Positions 17,942 to 26,997 of a DNA stretch of 37,655 nucleotides are shown here, piece by piece. The stretch is from Candidatus Bipolaricaulota bacterium. GTDB taxonomy: Bacteria; Bipolaricaulota; Bipolaricaulia; Bipolaricaulales; Bipolaricaulaceae. The stretch lies in NCBI GenBank assembly GCA_014360945.1, contig JACIWM010000002.1, positions 1 through 37,655 on the forward strand, read 5' to 3'. Position numbers and translations under genes: made by a program. Position 1 is the first letter of the stretch. The number at the start of each line of letters is the position of its first letter. Below the pieces are notes generated by a model. It was not told the DNA's origin. It made no database searches and saw nothing but the letters and a program-made list of their open reading frames with translations.

Positions 17942-19219
17942 CTACGGGACAGCCGGGGTCTCTTTTTGGAGGCGGCGGAAGGCCTCCTTGAACGCTTCGC
18001 CCCGATGGGCGTAATCCCGGAATTGATCGAAGCTGGCGCAGGCCGGGGAAAGAAGGACCGTGTCGCCCGGATGGGCCAGCCGAAAAGCTCGGCGCAGGGC
18101 ATCAAGGGGATCGCCCGCAAGCTGGAAGGGAATGCCCCAGGTCCTGAGAAGCTCAGAGAAGAATTCCTGGGATTCGCCAATGAGGACGCAAGCCCGGACC
18201 TTTTCCCGAAGGGGAATCTCCAAAGCCTCGTAACCGCCGCGCTTGTGGCGTCCGCCCAGGATCAAAACCACCGGTCCTGGCACGGCCCGGAGGGCGGCAC
18301 ACGTGGCATGGGCGTTGGTTCCCTTGGAATCGTTGACGAAGGAAATCCCCCCGATTTGGCCCACCCACTCCAGCCGATGGGGACCATGAAGGATGGGCGA
18401 GAGGCTCTCGAAGGACGGCGGTTCTCGGCCGGGGAAGACGGTGGCCGTCGCGGCCCACGCCGCTTTCAAATTGAACACAAGGTGCGTAGGAAGCCCTTTT
18501 TCCCAGCCCGCAGGAAGTTTCACCTCTTCGATCACCATGGTCTTGGCTCGTGGGGAAAGAAACCCCAAGATTTCTCGGCCCAATACCGCAAGGTCTTCAT
18601 CCGTTTGACGCCGGAAAATCTTGGCTTTAGCGGCAAAATATTCGGCTAAGCTTCGGTGATAATCGAGGTGGTCGGGCGCGAAATTGAGCCAGACCGCCAC
18701 GTTTGGTCGAAATTCGTGAGTCCAAAGGAGCTGGAAGGAACTCACCTCCAGGACCCAGGGCCGGCCTTCCACTTCGTTTATGGTCTCGATGGCCGGATGA
18801 CCAATGTTCCCTGCCACCACCGGTTCCAGCTCCCAGTGGCGGAGGATGGCACCGATGAGCTCGGTGGTTGTGGACTTCCCGTTAGTGCCAGTGACAGCGA
18901 AGATCAAGCTGGGTTTGGCCAGCCGAAACGCGAGTTCTATTTCTGACCAAATAGGGATTCCCCGCCGCACCGCCTCCCGCAGGACGGGAACGGTGGGCGG
19001 GACTCCGGGACTGGGCACGATTAACTCTGCTTCCAAAACTTTTGGGGAATGACCTCCCTCCTCGAAAGTCACGCCGTGCCGTTCCAAAAACTCCCGCTCC
19101 TCTGGGGAAAGGGACCGAGCTTCGGAAAGAAAAAGCCCGACTTTTTGCGCGAGAACCTCCACCAATGCCCGGCCGGTGCGACCCAGACCCAGAACGGCGA
19201 TCTTCCCAGGAAGGATCAT
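17942..19219 (-). CDS. murD: UDP-N-acetylmuramoylalanine--D-glutamate ligase
   Basis: VTGTNGKSTTTELIG, NFAPDHLDYH, NDSKGTNAHAT, LSPACASFDQF motifs. Confidence 0.96.
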   Translation of the reverse strand: MILPGKIAVLGLGRTGRALVEVLAQKVGLFLSEARSLSPEEREFLERHGVTFEEGGHSPKVLEAELIVPSPGVPPTVPVLREAVRRGIPIWSEIELAFRLAKPSLIFAVTGTNGKSTTTELIGAILRHWELEPVVAGNIGHPAIETINEVEGRPWVLEVSSFQLLWTHEFRPNVAVWLNFAPDHLDYHRSLAEYFAAKAKIFRRQTDEDLAVLGREILGFLSPRAKTMVIEEVKLPAGWEKGLPTHLVFNLKAAWAATATVFPGREPPSFESLSPILHGPHRLEWVGQIGGISFVNDSKGTNAHATCAALRAVPGPVVLILGGRHKRGGYEALEIPLREKVRACVLIGESQEFFSELLRTWGIPFQLAGDPLDALRRAFRLAHPGDTVLLSPACASFDQFRDYAHRGEAFKEAFRRLQKETPAVP

Positions 19220-20130
19220 TCCCCCCGCAGGGCTTCTTCAATTCGGCGCTCGAGAACCTGACCTAGCGAGAATTTCTCCAGTTGCAGGTAGTACTCAGCG
19301 ACCTGGACCAACGCCTCCTCGGGAATTAGGCCGACGATCTCCGTTCCCACCACGGGGACCCCGAACCTTTGGGCCTCTCGGCGCACAAGCTCCAAGACCC
19401 GGGGAAGCGGGGTCTTTCGAAAATTCGTGAGGTTCATGGAGACCTGGACGATACCCCGCTCCCGCAGCTCCATGCCGAGGGCCTTCACGTAGCGAAGGCC
19501 GCCGGAGGAGAAGCGTACGGCCTTGGCAATTTCCTTAGCCACGCGGAGATCGGAGGTGCCGAGGTTCACGTTGAAGGCGATGAGAAACTCCCGGGCACCC
19601 ACGGCGGTAACCCCCGCGGTAGGATGCACAACGGGATCACCGAAATCCGGGTGCCAGTTAGGGTCTTTGATCTTCTCAAAAAAGCCCTCGAACTCGCCTT
19701 TGCGGATCTCGGAAAGGTCCTGCCGTTCGGGCCTGGTCGCGGACTCGGCATAAAGGTAAACGGGGACACGGAATTTTTTCCAGATTTCCTTTCCCACTTT
19801 GTGGGCCAGGGCCACACAGTCCTGCATCTTCACGCCGCGCACGGGCACGAACGGCACCACGTCCACGGCGCCCATGCGGGGATGCTCTCCGCGATGAACC
19901 CGGAGATCGATGCGGGGAAGGGCGGCGGCAAAAAGTTCCAAGACCGCCGTGGCCACCCCTTCCGGCGTCCCCACAAAAGTGAAAACACTGCGGTTGTGAT
20001 CGGGATCGGATTGCACATCGAGGAGCCGTACCTCGGAAACGTTGCGAATGGCTTGGGCCATGGCCTCAATGGCCGCCTTGTCTCGGCCTTCGGAGACGTT
20101 AGGTACGCACTCAACGAGTTTCTCCCACAT
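19216..20130 (-). CDS. ftcD: Glutamate formimidoyltransferase (transferase domain only)
   Basis: LVECVPNVSEGRD, SDPDHNRSVFTFVG, HRGEHPRMGAVDVVPF, FNVNLGTSDL motifs. Confidence 0.92.
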   Translation of the reverse strand: MWEKLVECVPNVSEGRDKAAIEAMAQAIRNVSEVRLLDVQSDPDHNRSVFTFVGTPEGVATAVLELFAAALPRIDLRVHRGEHPRMGAVDVVPFVPVRGVKMQDCVALAHKVGKEIWKKFRVPVYLYAESATRPERQDLSEIRKGEFEGFFEKIKDPNWHPDFGDPVVHPTAGVTAVGAREFLIAFNVNLGTSDLRVAKEIAKAVRFSSGGLRYVKALGMELRERGIVQVSMNLTNFRKTPLPRVLELVRREAQRFGVPVVGTEIVGLIPEEALVQVAEYYLQLEKFSLGQVLERRIEEALRGE

Positions 20131-20539
20131 CACGCACCACCAGGGTTATTAAGGCTTCGGCGGCGAGATCGCCGTCCACCTCCGCCTGGACCTGAGCCTG
20201 AAGGACAGGCCCGCGGCGCCGGAGGGCTTTGGCCCGGAAGGTGAGGCGGTCGCCCGGGACCACCGGCCGGCGGAACCGGGCCCGCTCCACCTCCGCCAAA
20301 ACCGCGAGCTTTCCCGCGCCCAAAAGGAGCCCGGCCGCCTGGGCCATGCCCTCCAGAATCATCGTCCCCGGCATGACCGAGGGAAAAGGCCGCCGAAAAT
20401 GCCCCTGAAAATAGGGCTCGTTTATAGTCACGCACTTCTGGGCCACCACCTCCTCCTCGGTGCGGGAAAGAACCCGGTCCAAAAGGAGGTAGGGGTAGCC
20501 CAGGGGCAGCGCCCGTTTGAGCTCCTCGACATCCATCAT
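20111..20539 (-). CDS. fabZ: 3-hydroxyacyl-ACP dehydratase FabZ
   Basis: YPYLLLDRV, GHFRRPFPSVMPGTMILEGMAQAAG active-site region. Confidence 0.92.
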   Translation of the reverse strand: MMDVEELKRALPLGYPYLLLDRVLSRTEEEVVAQKCVTINEPYFQGHFRRPFPSVMPGTMILEGMAQAAGLLLGAGKLAVLAEVERARFRRPVVPGDRLTFRAKALRRRGPVLQAQVQAEVDGDLAAEALITLVVRDVGETR

Positions 20540-21354
20540 CTCGTGGGGAACAGGTTCCAAAGGCGTTTCTCCACCTCTCCAGTGAGATCGGTGATGGTCC
20601 CGGCCCGGTAGTACATGACCACGTCCTTCGTGCGCAAAACGAGGTCATAGCCCTGCTCTTGGGCCACTTGCTGGGTGATCTCCAGGATTTTTGCCGCCGC
20701 CACCTGGGTGAGGAGCTGGTCCACCTGTTGGAAGGCGGTCTGCAGCTGCTGGACCTGGCTCAGGAACGCGGTGTAGTCGAGGATCACCACTTGGGCCTGC
20801 TCGACAAGGCTTTCCACCTGATCCGCCAGGGGCTTGGCCTGATCCCGCAAATTCTGCAAATCCGCGCGGAGGTTGGCGAACCCCGGGGAGGCGATCATCT
20901 TCTCCAGCATGGACATGTTCACCTGGACCTGGGCCTGGAGGTACTCCGCTTGGAGCTTGGCGTACTGCTGTTGGTAGGCGTCAGCGTTGATCTGGCCTTG
21001 GGAGTACTTCTCTTGCAAATCCCGGATGGCCTGGCTTTTGGCCTGAAGGGCGTTGCGTTCTGCGGCCACCTGGGGAAGGAACACCCGGGTGAACAAGGTT
21101 TCGGCATCCACCACTCCAATGCGGAAAGAGGCCCCGCCGCCGGCGGGAAGTGCTGCGACCTTTCCCTCTACGTCTCCGACGCGGGTCTGCAATGCGGTCA
21201 CCTGGGCCTGCAATGCCCCCAAATCCTTGGCCAAACCCGCGGTGTCCGCACTTTTCGGGCCGAGGACCACGCTTCCCACCACGCCCCCGACGAGTCCCAA
21301 GACCACCGCGCCGACAACACCGATAACGATCCAAACCGCAAGTTTTCCGCTCAT
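20536..21354 (-). CDS. OmpH/Skp-like periplasmic protein with N-terminal TM anchor and coiled coils
   Basis: N-terminal glycine-rich TM, FRIGVVDAETLFTRVFLPQVAAERNALQ..., C-terminal YDLVLRTKDVVMYY; located between bamA and fabZ. Confidence 0.75.
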   Translation of the reverse strand: MSGKLAVWIVIGVVGAVVLGLVGGVVGSVVLGPKSADTAGLAKDLGALQAQVTALQTRVGDVEGKVAALPAGGGASFRIGVVDAETLFTRVFLPQVAAERNALQAKSQAIRDLQEKYSQGQINADAYQQQYAKLQAEYLQAQVQVNMSMLEKMIASPGFANLRADLQNLRDQAKPLADQVESLVEQAQVVILDYTAFLSQVQQLQTAFQQVDQLLTQVAAAKILEITQQVAQEQGYDLVLRTKDVVMYYRAGTITDLTGEVEKRLWNLFPTR

Positions 21355-21363
21355 TTCTCCTCC

Positions 21364-23481
21364 TTAGAACATCGGGCTCATTCCAAACTCAAAGGCCGGG
21401 ACCCACGTGGGCTCCCGGTCGTTTGGCCACGATGCGGAAAGGCGGACAAACATCCCGCCCAAATTGACGGCCACCTCCAGCCCCGGTGCGATCTTGATGG
21501 TTTTGGTGCGCAGATCGACCCCAACATCCAAGAACGGGGCGAACCAAGCTCCCTGTGCAAGTTCAATGCGAAACTCCGCGTTAAGGAGGGCCAGACGATC
21601 GGTGCTTACCTTTTTTGCGCCCCGTACGGAATCCACACCGCCCAAGCTGAACTGGTAATCCGCGGGCAAGTCCCAGCCCACTTGGGCTAAAGCGCGCACC
21701 GCCAGGGCGCAGCGGTAGTCCCCAAGATCTGCGGGCCAAAAGCGGCTCACCTCAAGACGAGTGGAGACATACTCCACGCCCGGGGCGAACGTGCCGGCTT
21801 TGTCAAGGGAGATTTGGCTGCGTTGGCCATGGCGGGGGAAGAAAGGACTGTCCCGATCATCCCACAAAAGCCCCACCGAGAGGACATTGCGGGGAGGAAG
21901 GGGCTCATCCGGAAGCTTCACGGGCGATTCATGGGTGAAGCTCAGGGTCAGGTTCAGGTAGTCTCCGATAGGATAGGCCACGCGGCCGCTTCCGCCCAAG
22001 GTGAGCCGCTTCCCTTCCTCCTTGCGGTAAAGTTCTAACTGCACCTGGGTGAAAACCGGGAAGGAGCGCCCAGTGTAGCTCAAATTCCAGGTGGCTTCAG
22101 TGCTTCCTGCAATCCCGCGGGAGTAGGTCAGGGAAAGGTCCTGGGCGGTGCCAAAGATGTTCTTTTGGGAGTAGGAAAGATTGCCCACGAGGCCTCCATC
22201 AGGGGAAAGGCCCAAAGATCCCTGGATGCTTCCAAGCTTCTCGAGTTCTTTCACTTCCACGGTGAGGACCACCTCATCATCGGCCCAGGTTGGGGTAAGA
22301 GTGACGTCGCTGAAGTACCCGAGGGCCATGAGGTTTTGGCGGGCCACGATGAGTCTAGCTTCGGTGAGGATTTGACCCGGCCGAAGGCCGAGGACTCTCA
22401 GGATCACCCAGTCCGCGGTGCGCGTGGCCCCCTTGATCTCGATCCGACCAAGCTTTCCTTCTCGTACACGTATGCGAAGAACCCCGTTTTCCACGCCCTC
22501 TCCCACGAAGTCCGCAAGCAAATACCCCTCCCGCCGGTAGTAATCGTAAAGCTCACCCAGGGCCTGAAGGACTTGGTAGTTTTGAACGAGGCCTTGGGGG
22601 AGCGGGCCGAGGAGGGCCTGAGCTTGTTCCGGGGAAAGCGCAGTGAGGCCGGAAAGAACGATCTCCTTAATCGGGGCGGGCTCAGATAGAACTTGGCGCT
22701 CGGTGAGTTCCCACACGAGCTTGACCCCGTCAGGGGCGACCTCCGGAACGACCTGTGCTTCCGAGAAAAACACGGAGCGGGAAAGCCGGGCTAGACTCTC
22801 TTGGATCTTGGAAATCCGGCCCACCTCGCCCAAGGGAACATCGATGAGCTTCAACGCCTCCTCTTCGGGCACGGTGACAAGACCGCGCACCTCGTGGGCT
22901 ACGACCGGAAGCTCCTCAAATCGAATCACCAGGGTCTCCCCGGGAACGACCTCCGTGACCTGTACGGTGCCCATGTCTTTCTTTTGGTACTCGTCGAGCA
23001 CGGCTTTGAGGGCCTCCTCCAGCTTTTTGGCGTTCAAGATTTTTCCGGGTTTTATGTCGTGCTCGGACAGGATCTCCCGGACCTTGCTTTCGTAAACGCG
23101 GGGAGGGCTGAGGATTTCGCGGACCCACACCTCGATCCAGGACCACAGAGTTTTTCCGCCGCGGGGCTCCGGAGGGACGCCTTCAATAACAATTTTTTGC
23201 ACCACCGGGTACTCCACCACCCGGTAACGAACCACCACTTTCCCGTCCTCCAAGGCCACCTCCGGGGTGACCTGGGCGAAGTAGCCCATGTCCTCGAGGG
23301 CTTTGGCTCCGGCGAGGACTTTCTCTCGATCCACAACCTCCCCGATCTTGAACGGAAGCTTGGCCAAAATCTCCGCCGTGGACACGTACTCGTTTCCGAC
23401 GATCTCCACCCGCTCGACGGGAAAGGTCTGAGTCCAAGCCAGAACACCAAAAAGCACAGCGAAGAAGAAGCCTTTTCTCAC
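21364..23481 (-). CDS. bamA: BamA/Omp85 outer-membrane assembly factor
   Basis: Signal sequence, serial POTRA domains (VERVEIVGNEYVSTAEIL...), beta-barrel with GGVDSVRGAKK (L6 VRG motif), C-terminal Phe. GTG start at 23481 with upstream GAGGG. Confidence 0.93.
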   Translation of the reverse strand: MRKGFFFAVLFGVLAWTQTFPVERVEIVGNEYVSTAEILAKLPFKIGEVVDREKVLAGAKALEDMGYFAQVTPEVALEDGKVVVRYRVVEYPVVQKIVIEGVPPEPRGGKTLWSWIEVWVREILSPPRVYESKVREILSEHDIKPGKILNAKKLEEALKAVLDEYQKKDMGTVQVTEVVPGETLVIRFEELPVVAHEVRGLVTVPEEEALKLIDVPLGEVGRISKIQESLARLSRSVFFSEAQVVPEVAPDGVKLVWELTERQVLSEPAPIKEIVLSGLTALSPEQAQALLGPLPQGLVQNYQVLQALGELYDYYRREGYLLADFVGEGVENGVLRIRVREGKLGRIEIKGATRTADWVILRVLGLRPGQILTEARLIVARQNLMALGYFSDVTLTPTWADDEVVLTVEVKELEKLGSIQGSLGLSPDGGLVGNLSYSQKNIFGTAQDLSLTYSRGIAGSTEATWNLSYTGRSFPVFTQVQLELYRKEEGKRLTLGGSGRVAYPIGDYLNLTLSFTHESPVKLPDEPLPPRNVLSVGLLWDDRDSPFFPRHGQRSQISLDKAGTFAPGVEYVSTRLEVSRFWPADLGDYRCALAVRALAQVGWDLPADYQFSLGGVDSVRGAKKVSTDRLALLNAEFRIELAQGAWFAPFLDVGVDLRTKTIKIAPGLEVAVNLGGMFVRLSASWPNDREPTWVPAFEFGMSPMF

Positions 23482-25001
23482 GACCAACCCTCCTCTGGAA
23501 ATGCCCGATACTGTAAGGCTTCGGCCACGTGTTCGGCCTCGATGGTATCGGAGCCGGCCAAATCCGCAATGGTCCGAGCCACCTTCAGGGTGCGCACATA
23601 ACCACGGCCGGTGAGGGCGAGATGCTCAATGGCTCGGGCCAGAAGGCTCTTGGCCTCCGGGGTGAGCACACAATATTTCTTCACTTCCCGCGGCCCCATC
23701 TCCGCGTTAGTGTGCATTTTTCCGGAGAACCTGCGGGCCTGAATTTCTCGGGCTTCCGTGACCCTTTTTCGCACCGCCTCCGAGGGCTCGCCCCCGCCCT
23801 CGCCTAAAAGCTCTTCCTTGGTGAGGCGGGGCACATGCACGAAAAGGTCGATACGGTCCAGGAAAGGTCCAGAAAGTTTTTTCCGGTACTGCACGATCTC
23901 ATGGGGGCGGCACCGACACGGCTTAAGGGGGTCCCCAAAATGTCCGCACGGACAAGGGTTCATGGCTCCCACCAGCATGAACGAAGCGGGGAAAGTCACG
24001 CTCACCCCGGCCCGCACCACCGTGATCCTCCGGTCCTCCAGGGGCTGACGCAGGGTCTCCAAAACTTTGCGGTCGAACTCGGGAAGCTCATCAAGGAAGA
24101 GAACGCCGTGATGGGCAAGACTGATTTCACCGGGAACGGGGATTCCGTGTCCTCCGCCCACCATGCCCACGTAGGAGATGGTGTGGTGGGGAGCGCGGAA
24201 CGGCCGCCAGCGCAAAAGGGGGCGATCAGGAGAGAGGAGCCCGGCCACGGAATGGATGCGGCTCACCTCTAATGCCTCCTCAAAGGAAAGGGGCGGAAGG
24301 ATTCCGGGAAGGCAGCGAGCAAGCAGGGACTTTCCTGCGCCGGGCGGGCCGATCATGAGGAGGTGGTGGCCGCCAGCCGCCGCGATCTCCAGAGCTCTTC
24401 GAGCGTGTTCCTGCCCCTTCACCAAGGAAAGATCGATCCAATCCGGCGGCGGGGCCTCGGGAATGACCCGGGGCGCAGGAGGGATGTCCTTCTCCCCGCG
24501 CAGGAAGGCCACGGCTTCCCCCAAATCGGCCACGGGAAAAACTTGGATTCCTTCTACCAAGGCCGCCTCGGAAGCCGAATCCCGGGCCACCACCATCTTT
24601 GCTATCCCTGCCTCTTTGGCAGCCAGGGCCACGGCCAAAACACCCCGCACCGGGCGGACACCCCCGTCTAAGGAAAGCTCGCCCAAAAACACCGTTTCCT
24701 CCGTGCGGGCCCTGGGGATTTGCCCGGTGGCAAGAAGGAGAGCCACAGCCAGAGCTAGATCGAATCCTGCTCCTTCCTTGCGCAGATCCGCGGGGGCGAG
24801 GTTGGCGGTGATGCGAAGCTGCGGAAACTCCAGGCCTAAATTGCGGATGGCGGCGCGCACCCGATCCCGCGCCTCCGAAACTTCTTTCTCCGCAAGGCCC
24901 ACGATGGTGAACCCCGGAAGGCCCGGCCCCACGTCACACTGGACCTCCACCAGTTTTGCTTCCACCCCGTAGGGCGTTCCGCTAAGAACTTGAGCGAACA
25001 T
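23478..25001 (-). CDS. comM: YifB/ComM-family Mg-chelatase-like AAA+ helicase
   Basis: VQCDVGPGLPGFTIVGLAEKEVSEARDRVRAAI, GPPGAGKSLLARCLPGILPPL, GAMNPCPCGHFGD. Confidence 0.94.
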   Translation of the reverse strand: MFAQVLSGTPYGVEAKLVEVQCDVGPGLPGFTIVGLAEKEVSEARDRVRAAIRNLGLEFPQLRITANLAPADLRKEGAGFDLALAVALLLATGQIPRARTEETVFLGELSLDGGVRPVRGVLAVALAAKEAGIAKMVVARDSASEAALVEGIQVFPVADLGEAVAFLRGEKDIPPAPRVIPEAPPPDWIDLSLVKGQEHARRALEIAAAGGHHLLMIGPPGAGKSLLARCLPGILPPLSFEEALEVSRIHSVAGLLSPDRPLLRWRPFRAPHHTISYVGMVGGGHGIPVPGEISLAHHGVLFLDELPEFDRKVLETLRQPLEDRRITVVRAGVSVTFPASFMLVGAMNPCPCGHFGDPLKPCRCRPHEIVQYRKKLSGPFLDRIDLFVHVPRLTKEELLGEGGGEPSEAVRKRVTEAREIQARRFSGKMHTNAEMGPREVKKYCVLTPEAKSLLARAIEHLALTGRGYVRTLKVARTIADLAGSDTIEAEHVAEALQYRAFPEEGWS

Positions 25002-25338
25002 CTTCTTCGGAAAAGGCGCCGCGGATGTGCTGGATCCCCTGGGGCGTCACGGCCACCACATCGAACCGCACGGGAACCCAGGGTTTCCCTTGGAGATAGG
25101 CCTGAGCCGCGTGCCAAAGGTGCTGTCGTTTTGAAAGGTCCACGGCTTCCTCCGGCCGCATGAACGTCGGGTCCGCCCGGCTTTTCACCTCCACGAACAC
25201 CAAGGTCTCCCCGTCTTTAGCGATGATATCCACCTCGCCGCCGCGCCAGCGCCAGTTGCGCGCAACAATGCGCATCCCTTGGGCTCGGAGATGCTTCACC
25301 GCCAACTCCTCCGCGGCTTTCCCCTCCACAACCCCCAT
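24982..25338 (-). CDS. YraN/UPF0102 family putative endonuclease
   Basis: ARNWRWRGGEVDIIAKDGETLVFVEVKSR, RFDVVAVT; 118 aa; next to comM. The GTG at 25329 is an alternative start. Confidence 0.9.
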   Translation of the reverse strand: MGVVEGKAAEELAVKHLRAQGMRIVARNWRWRGGEVDIIAKDGETLVFVEVKSRADPTFMRPEEAVDLSKRQHLWHAAQAYLQGKPWVPVRFDVVAVTPQGIQHIRGAFSEEDVRSSS

Positions 25339-25347
25339 ATTACAAAA

Positions 25348-25378
25348 TTGGCCGAAAGGCGGGCTTTGCCCGTATACT
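25348..25378 (+). promoter_or_regulatory. Putative promoter TTGGCC-N19-TATACT, 8 nt before ATG at 25387
   Basis: -10 TATACT at 25373-25378 (5/6); inverted repeat CGGGC-TTT-GCCCG (25360-25372) lies in the spacer. Confidence 0.5.
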
Positions 25379-25386
25379 GAAAGGTC

Positions 25387-26673
25387 ATGCGGGTCCTCAT
25401 TCGCGGCGTGGCGGTCATTCCTAAGCCTGAAGTGGGGGTCATCCCCAAGGCCGATGTGGTCATCGAGGGCCGTCGTTACGCTGCGGTCGTCGTGGGCGAG
25501 GAAGTCTCCGGGCCGTTCGACAAGATCGTGGAAGGCGAGGGAAAGCTCCTCATCCCGGGGTTGGTCAACGCCCACACGCACTTGGCCATGACCCTCTTTC
25601 GGGGGCTCGCCCAGGATCGGCCCCTCATGGATTGGCTGGAAAAAGAGGTCTGGCCGCGGGAGAAAAAGCTCACCGGAGAAATCGTGCGCTGGTTTTCCCT
25701 TTTGGGCTTGGTGGAAATGATCCGCTGCGGGACCACGGCCTTTGCCGACATGTACTTTTTCATGGAGGAGGTGGGCGAGGCTGTGGAGAAGGCCGGGGTG
25801 CGAGCCCTCCTTTCCTACGGGATCATCGCCCCCACTCCCGAGCGGATCGAGCCCGAGCTGAAAAAAGCTGAAAGTTTTGTCCGGGAGTGGGATGGGGAAG
25901 CGGAGGGCCGCATCCGTGCCGCCTTTTCTCCCCATGCTCCTTACACCTGCGGCCCGGAAGTGTGGAAGAGGACGGTGAGTCTGGCCAAAGAGCTGCGAGT
26001 GCCCATCCATACCCATCTTTCCGAGACGAAGGAGGAGGTGGAGCGGTTCCGGGCGAAGGAGGGCCGCTCGCCCGTGGAGTGGCTGGAGGAATTAGGGGTG
26101 TTCGGCGTCCACACCCTCGCTGCCCACGGGGTGCACCTTTCCGAAAAGGACATAGAGATCCTCGCTGCTCACAACGTGCACGTGGCCCATTGCCCCACCT
26201 CCAACCTGAAGCTGGCCTGCGGGATCGCGCCGGTGGTGGAGATGCTGCGGACCGGGGTGAACGTGTGTTTGGGGACGGACGGCGCGGGCTCCGCCGGCGA
26301 CCTGAACATGGTGGAGGAGATGCGGCTTGCCGCCCTTTTGGCGAAGGTTAAAACCGGGGATCCGCAGGCCTTGCCCGCGGCGGAAGCCTTGGGCTTGGCC
26401 ACTTGGCGTGGAGCAGCGGCCCTTGGCTGGGGAAAGGAATTAGGTACAATTGAGCCCGGCCGGCGAGCCGATGGCGTCATCATCAGGCTTGACCGAGCTC
26501 ATCTTCTTCCCAATTACGATCTTTTGGCCAATTTGGTGTACGCGGCCCAAGGATCGGAGGTGGAAACGGTGTTCGTGGACGGGCACTTCCTCCTCCTTGA
26601 GGGGGAGATGCAGACCCTCGACGAAGAGGAGATACTGGGGCGCTGTCGGGAGCTGGCCAAGAAGTTCAAATGA
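25387..26673 (+). CDS. Amidohydrolase, MtaD/S-adenosylhomocysteine deaminase-like
   Basis: [75 protein letters not shown]. Confidence 0.88.
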   Translation: MRVLIRGVAVIPKPEVGVIPKADVVIEGRRYAAVVVGEEVSGPFDKIVEGEGKLLIPGLVNAHTHLAMTLFRGLAQDRPLMDWLEKEVWPREKKLTGEIVRWFSLLGLVEMIRCGTTAFADMYFFMEEVGEAVEKAGVRALLSYGIIAPTPERIEPELKKAESFVREWDGEAEGRIRAAFSPHAPYTCGPEVWKRTVSLAKELRVPIHTHLSETKEEVERFRAKEGRSPVEWLEELGVFGVHTLAAHGVHLSEKDIEILAAHNVHVAHCPTSNLKLACGIAPVVEMLRTGVNVCLGTDGAGSAGDLNMVEEMRLAALLAKVKTGDPQALPAAEALGLATWRGAAALGWGKELGTIEPGRRADGVIIRLDRAHLLPNYDLLANLVYAAQGSEVETVFVDGHFLLLEGEMQTLDEEEILGRCRELAKKFK

Positions 26674-26723
26674 AACGGAACCCCTTCCCTCGCGCCGGGG
26701 ACGGGGCGATTGGAGGTGAGAGT

Positions 26724-26996
26724 ATGGCGCTTTCCAAGGAACAGAAGCGGGAGATCATCGCGAAGTTCGCGCGGGACCCAAGCGACACAGGCTCGGTGGA
26801 AGTGCAAGTGGCCCTTCTCACGGCTCGGATTGAGCAGCTCACGGAGCACCTAAAAGTTCATCGGAAGGATTTTCATTCCCGGCGGGGCCTATACATCTTG
26901 GTGGGGCGACGGCGCCGGCTCCTTCGCTACCTGAAGGAGAAGGATCCGGCTCGCTACCGCCGCCTAGTTGAGACTTTGAACATCCGAGGGATCTGA
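26724..26996 (+). CDS. rpsO: 30S ribosomal protein S15
   Basis: [36 protein letters not shown]...RRRLLRYL; strong SD TGGAGGTGAG before ATG at 26724. Confidence 0.97.
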   Translation: MALSKEQKREIIAKFARDPSDTGSVEVQVALLTARIEQLTEHLKVHRKDFHSRRGLYILVGRRRRLLRYLKEKDPARYRRLVETLNIRGI

Positions 26997-26997
26997 T

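Noticed and set aside
25339-26016. Upstream extension of the YraN ORF to 344 aa
   Set aside because: The extra segment is antisense to the MtaD-like gene; YraN begins at or near MGVVEGK.
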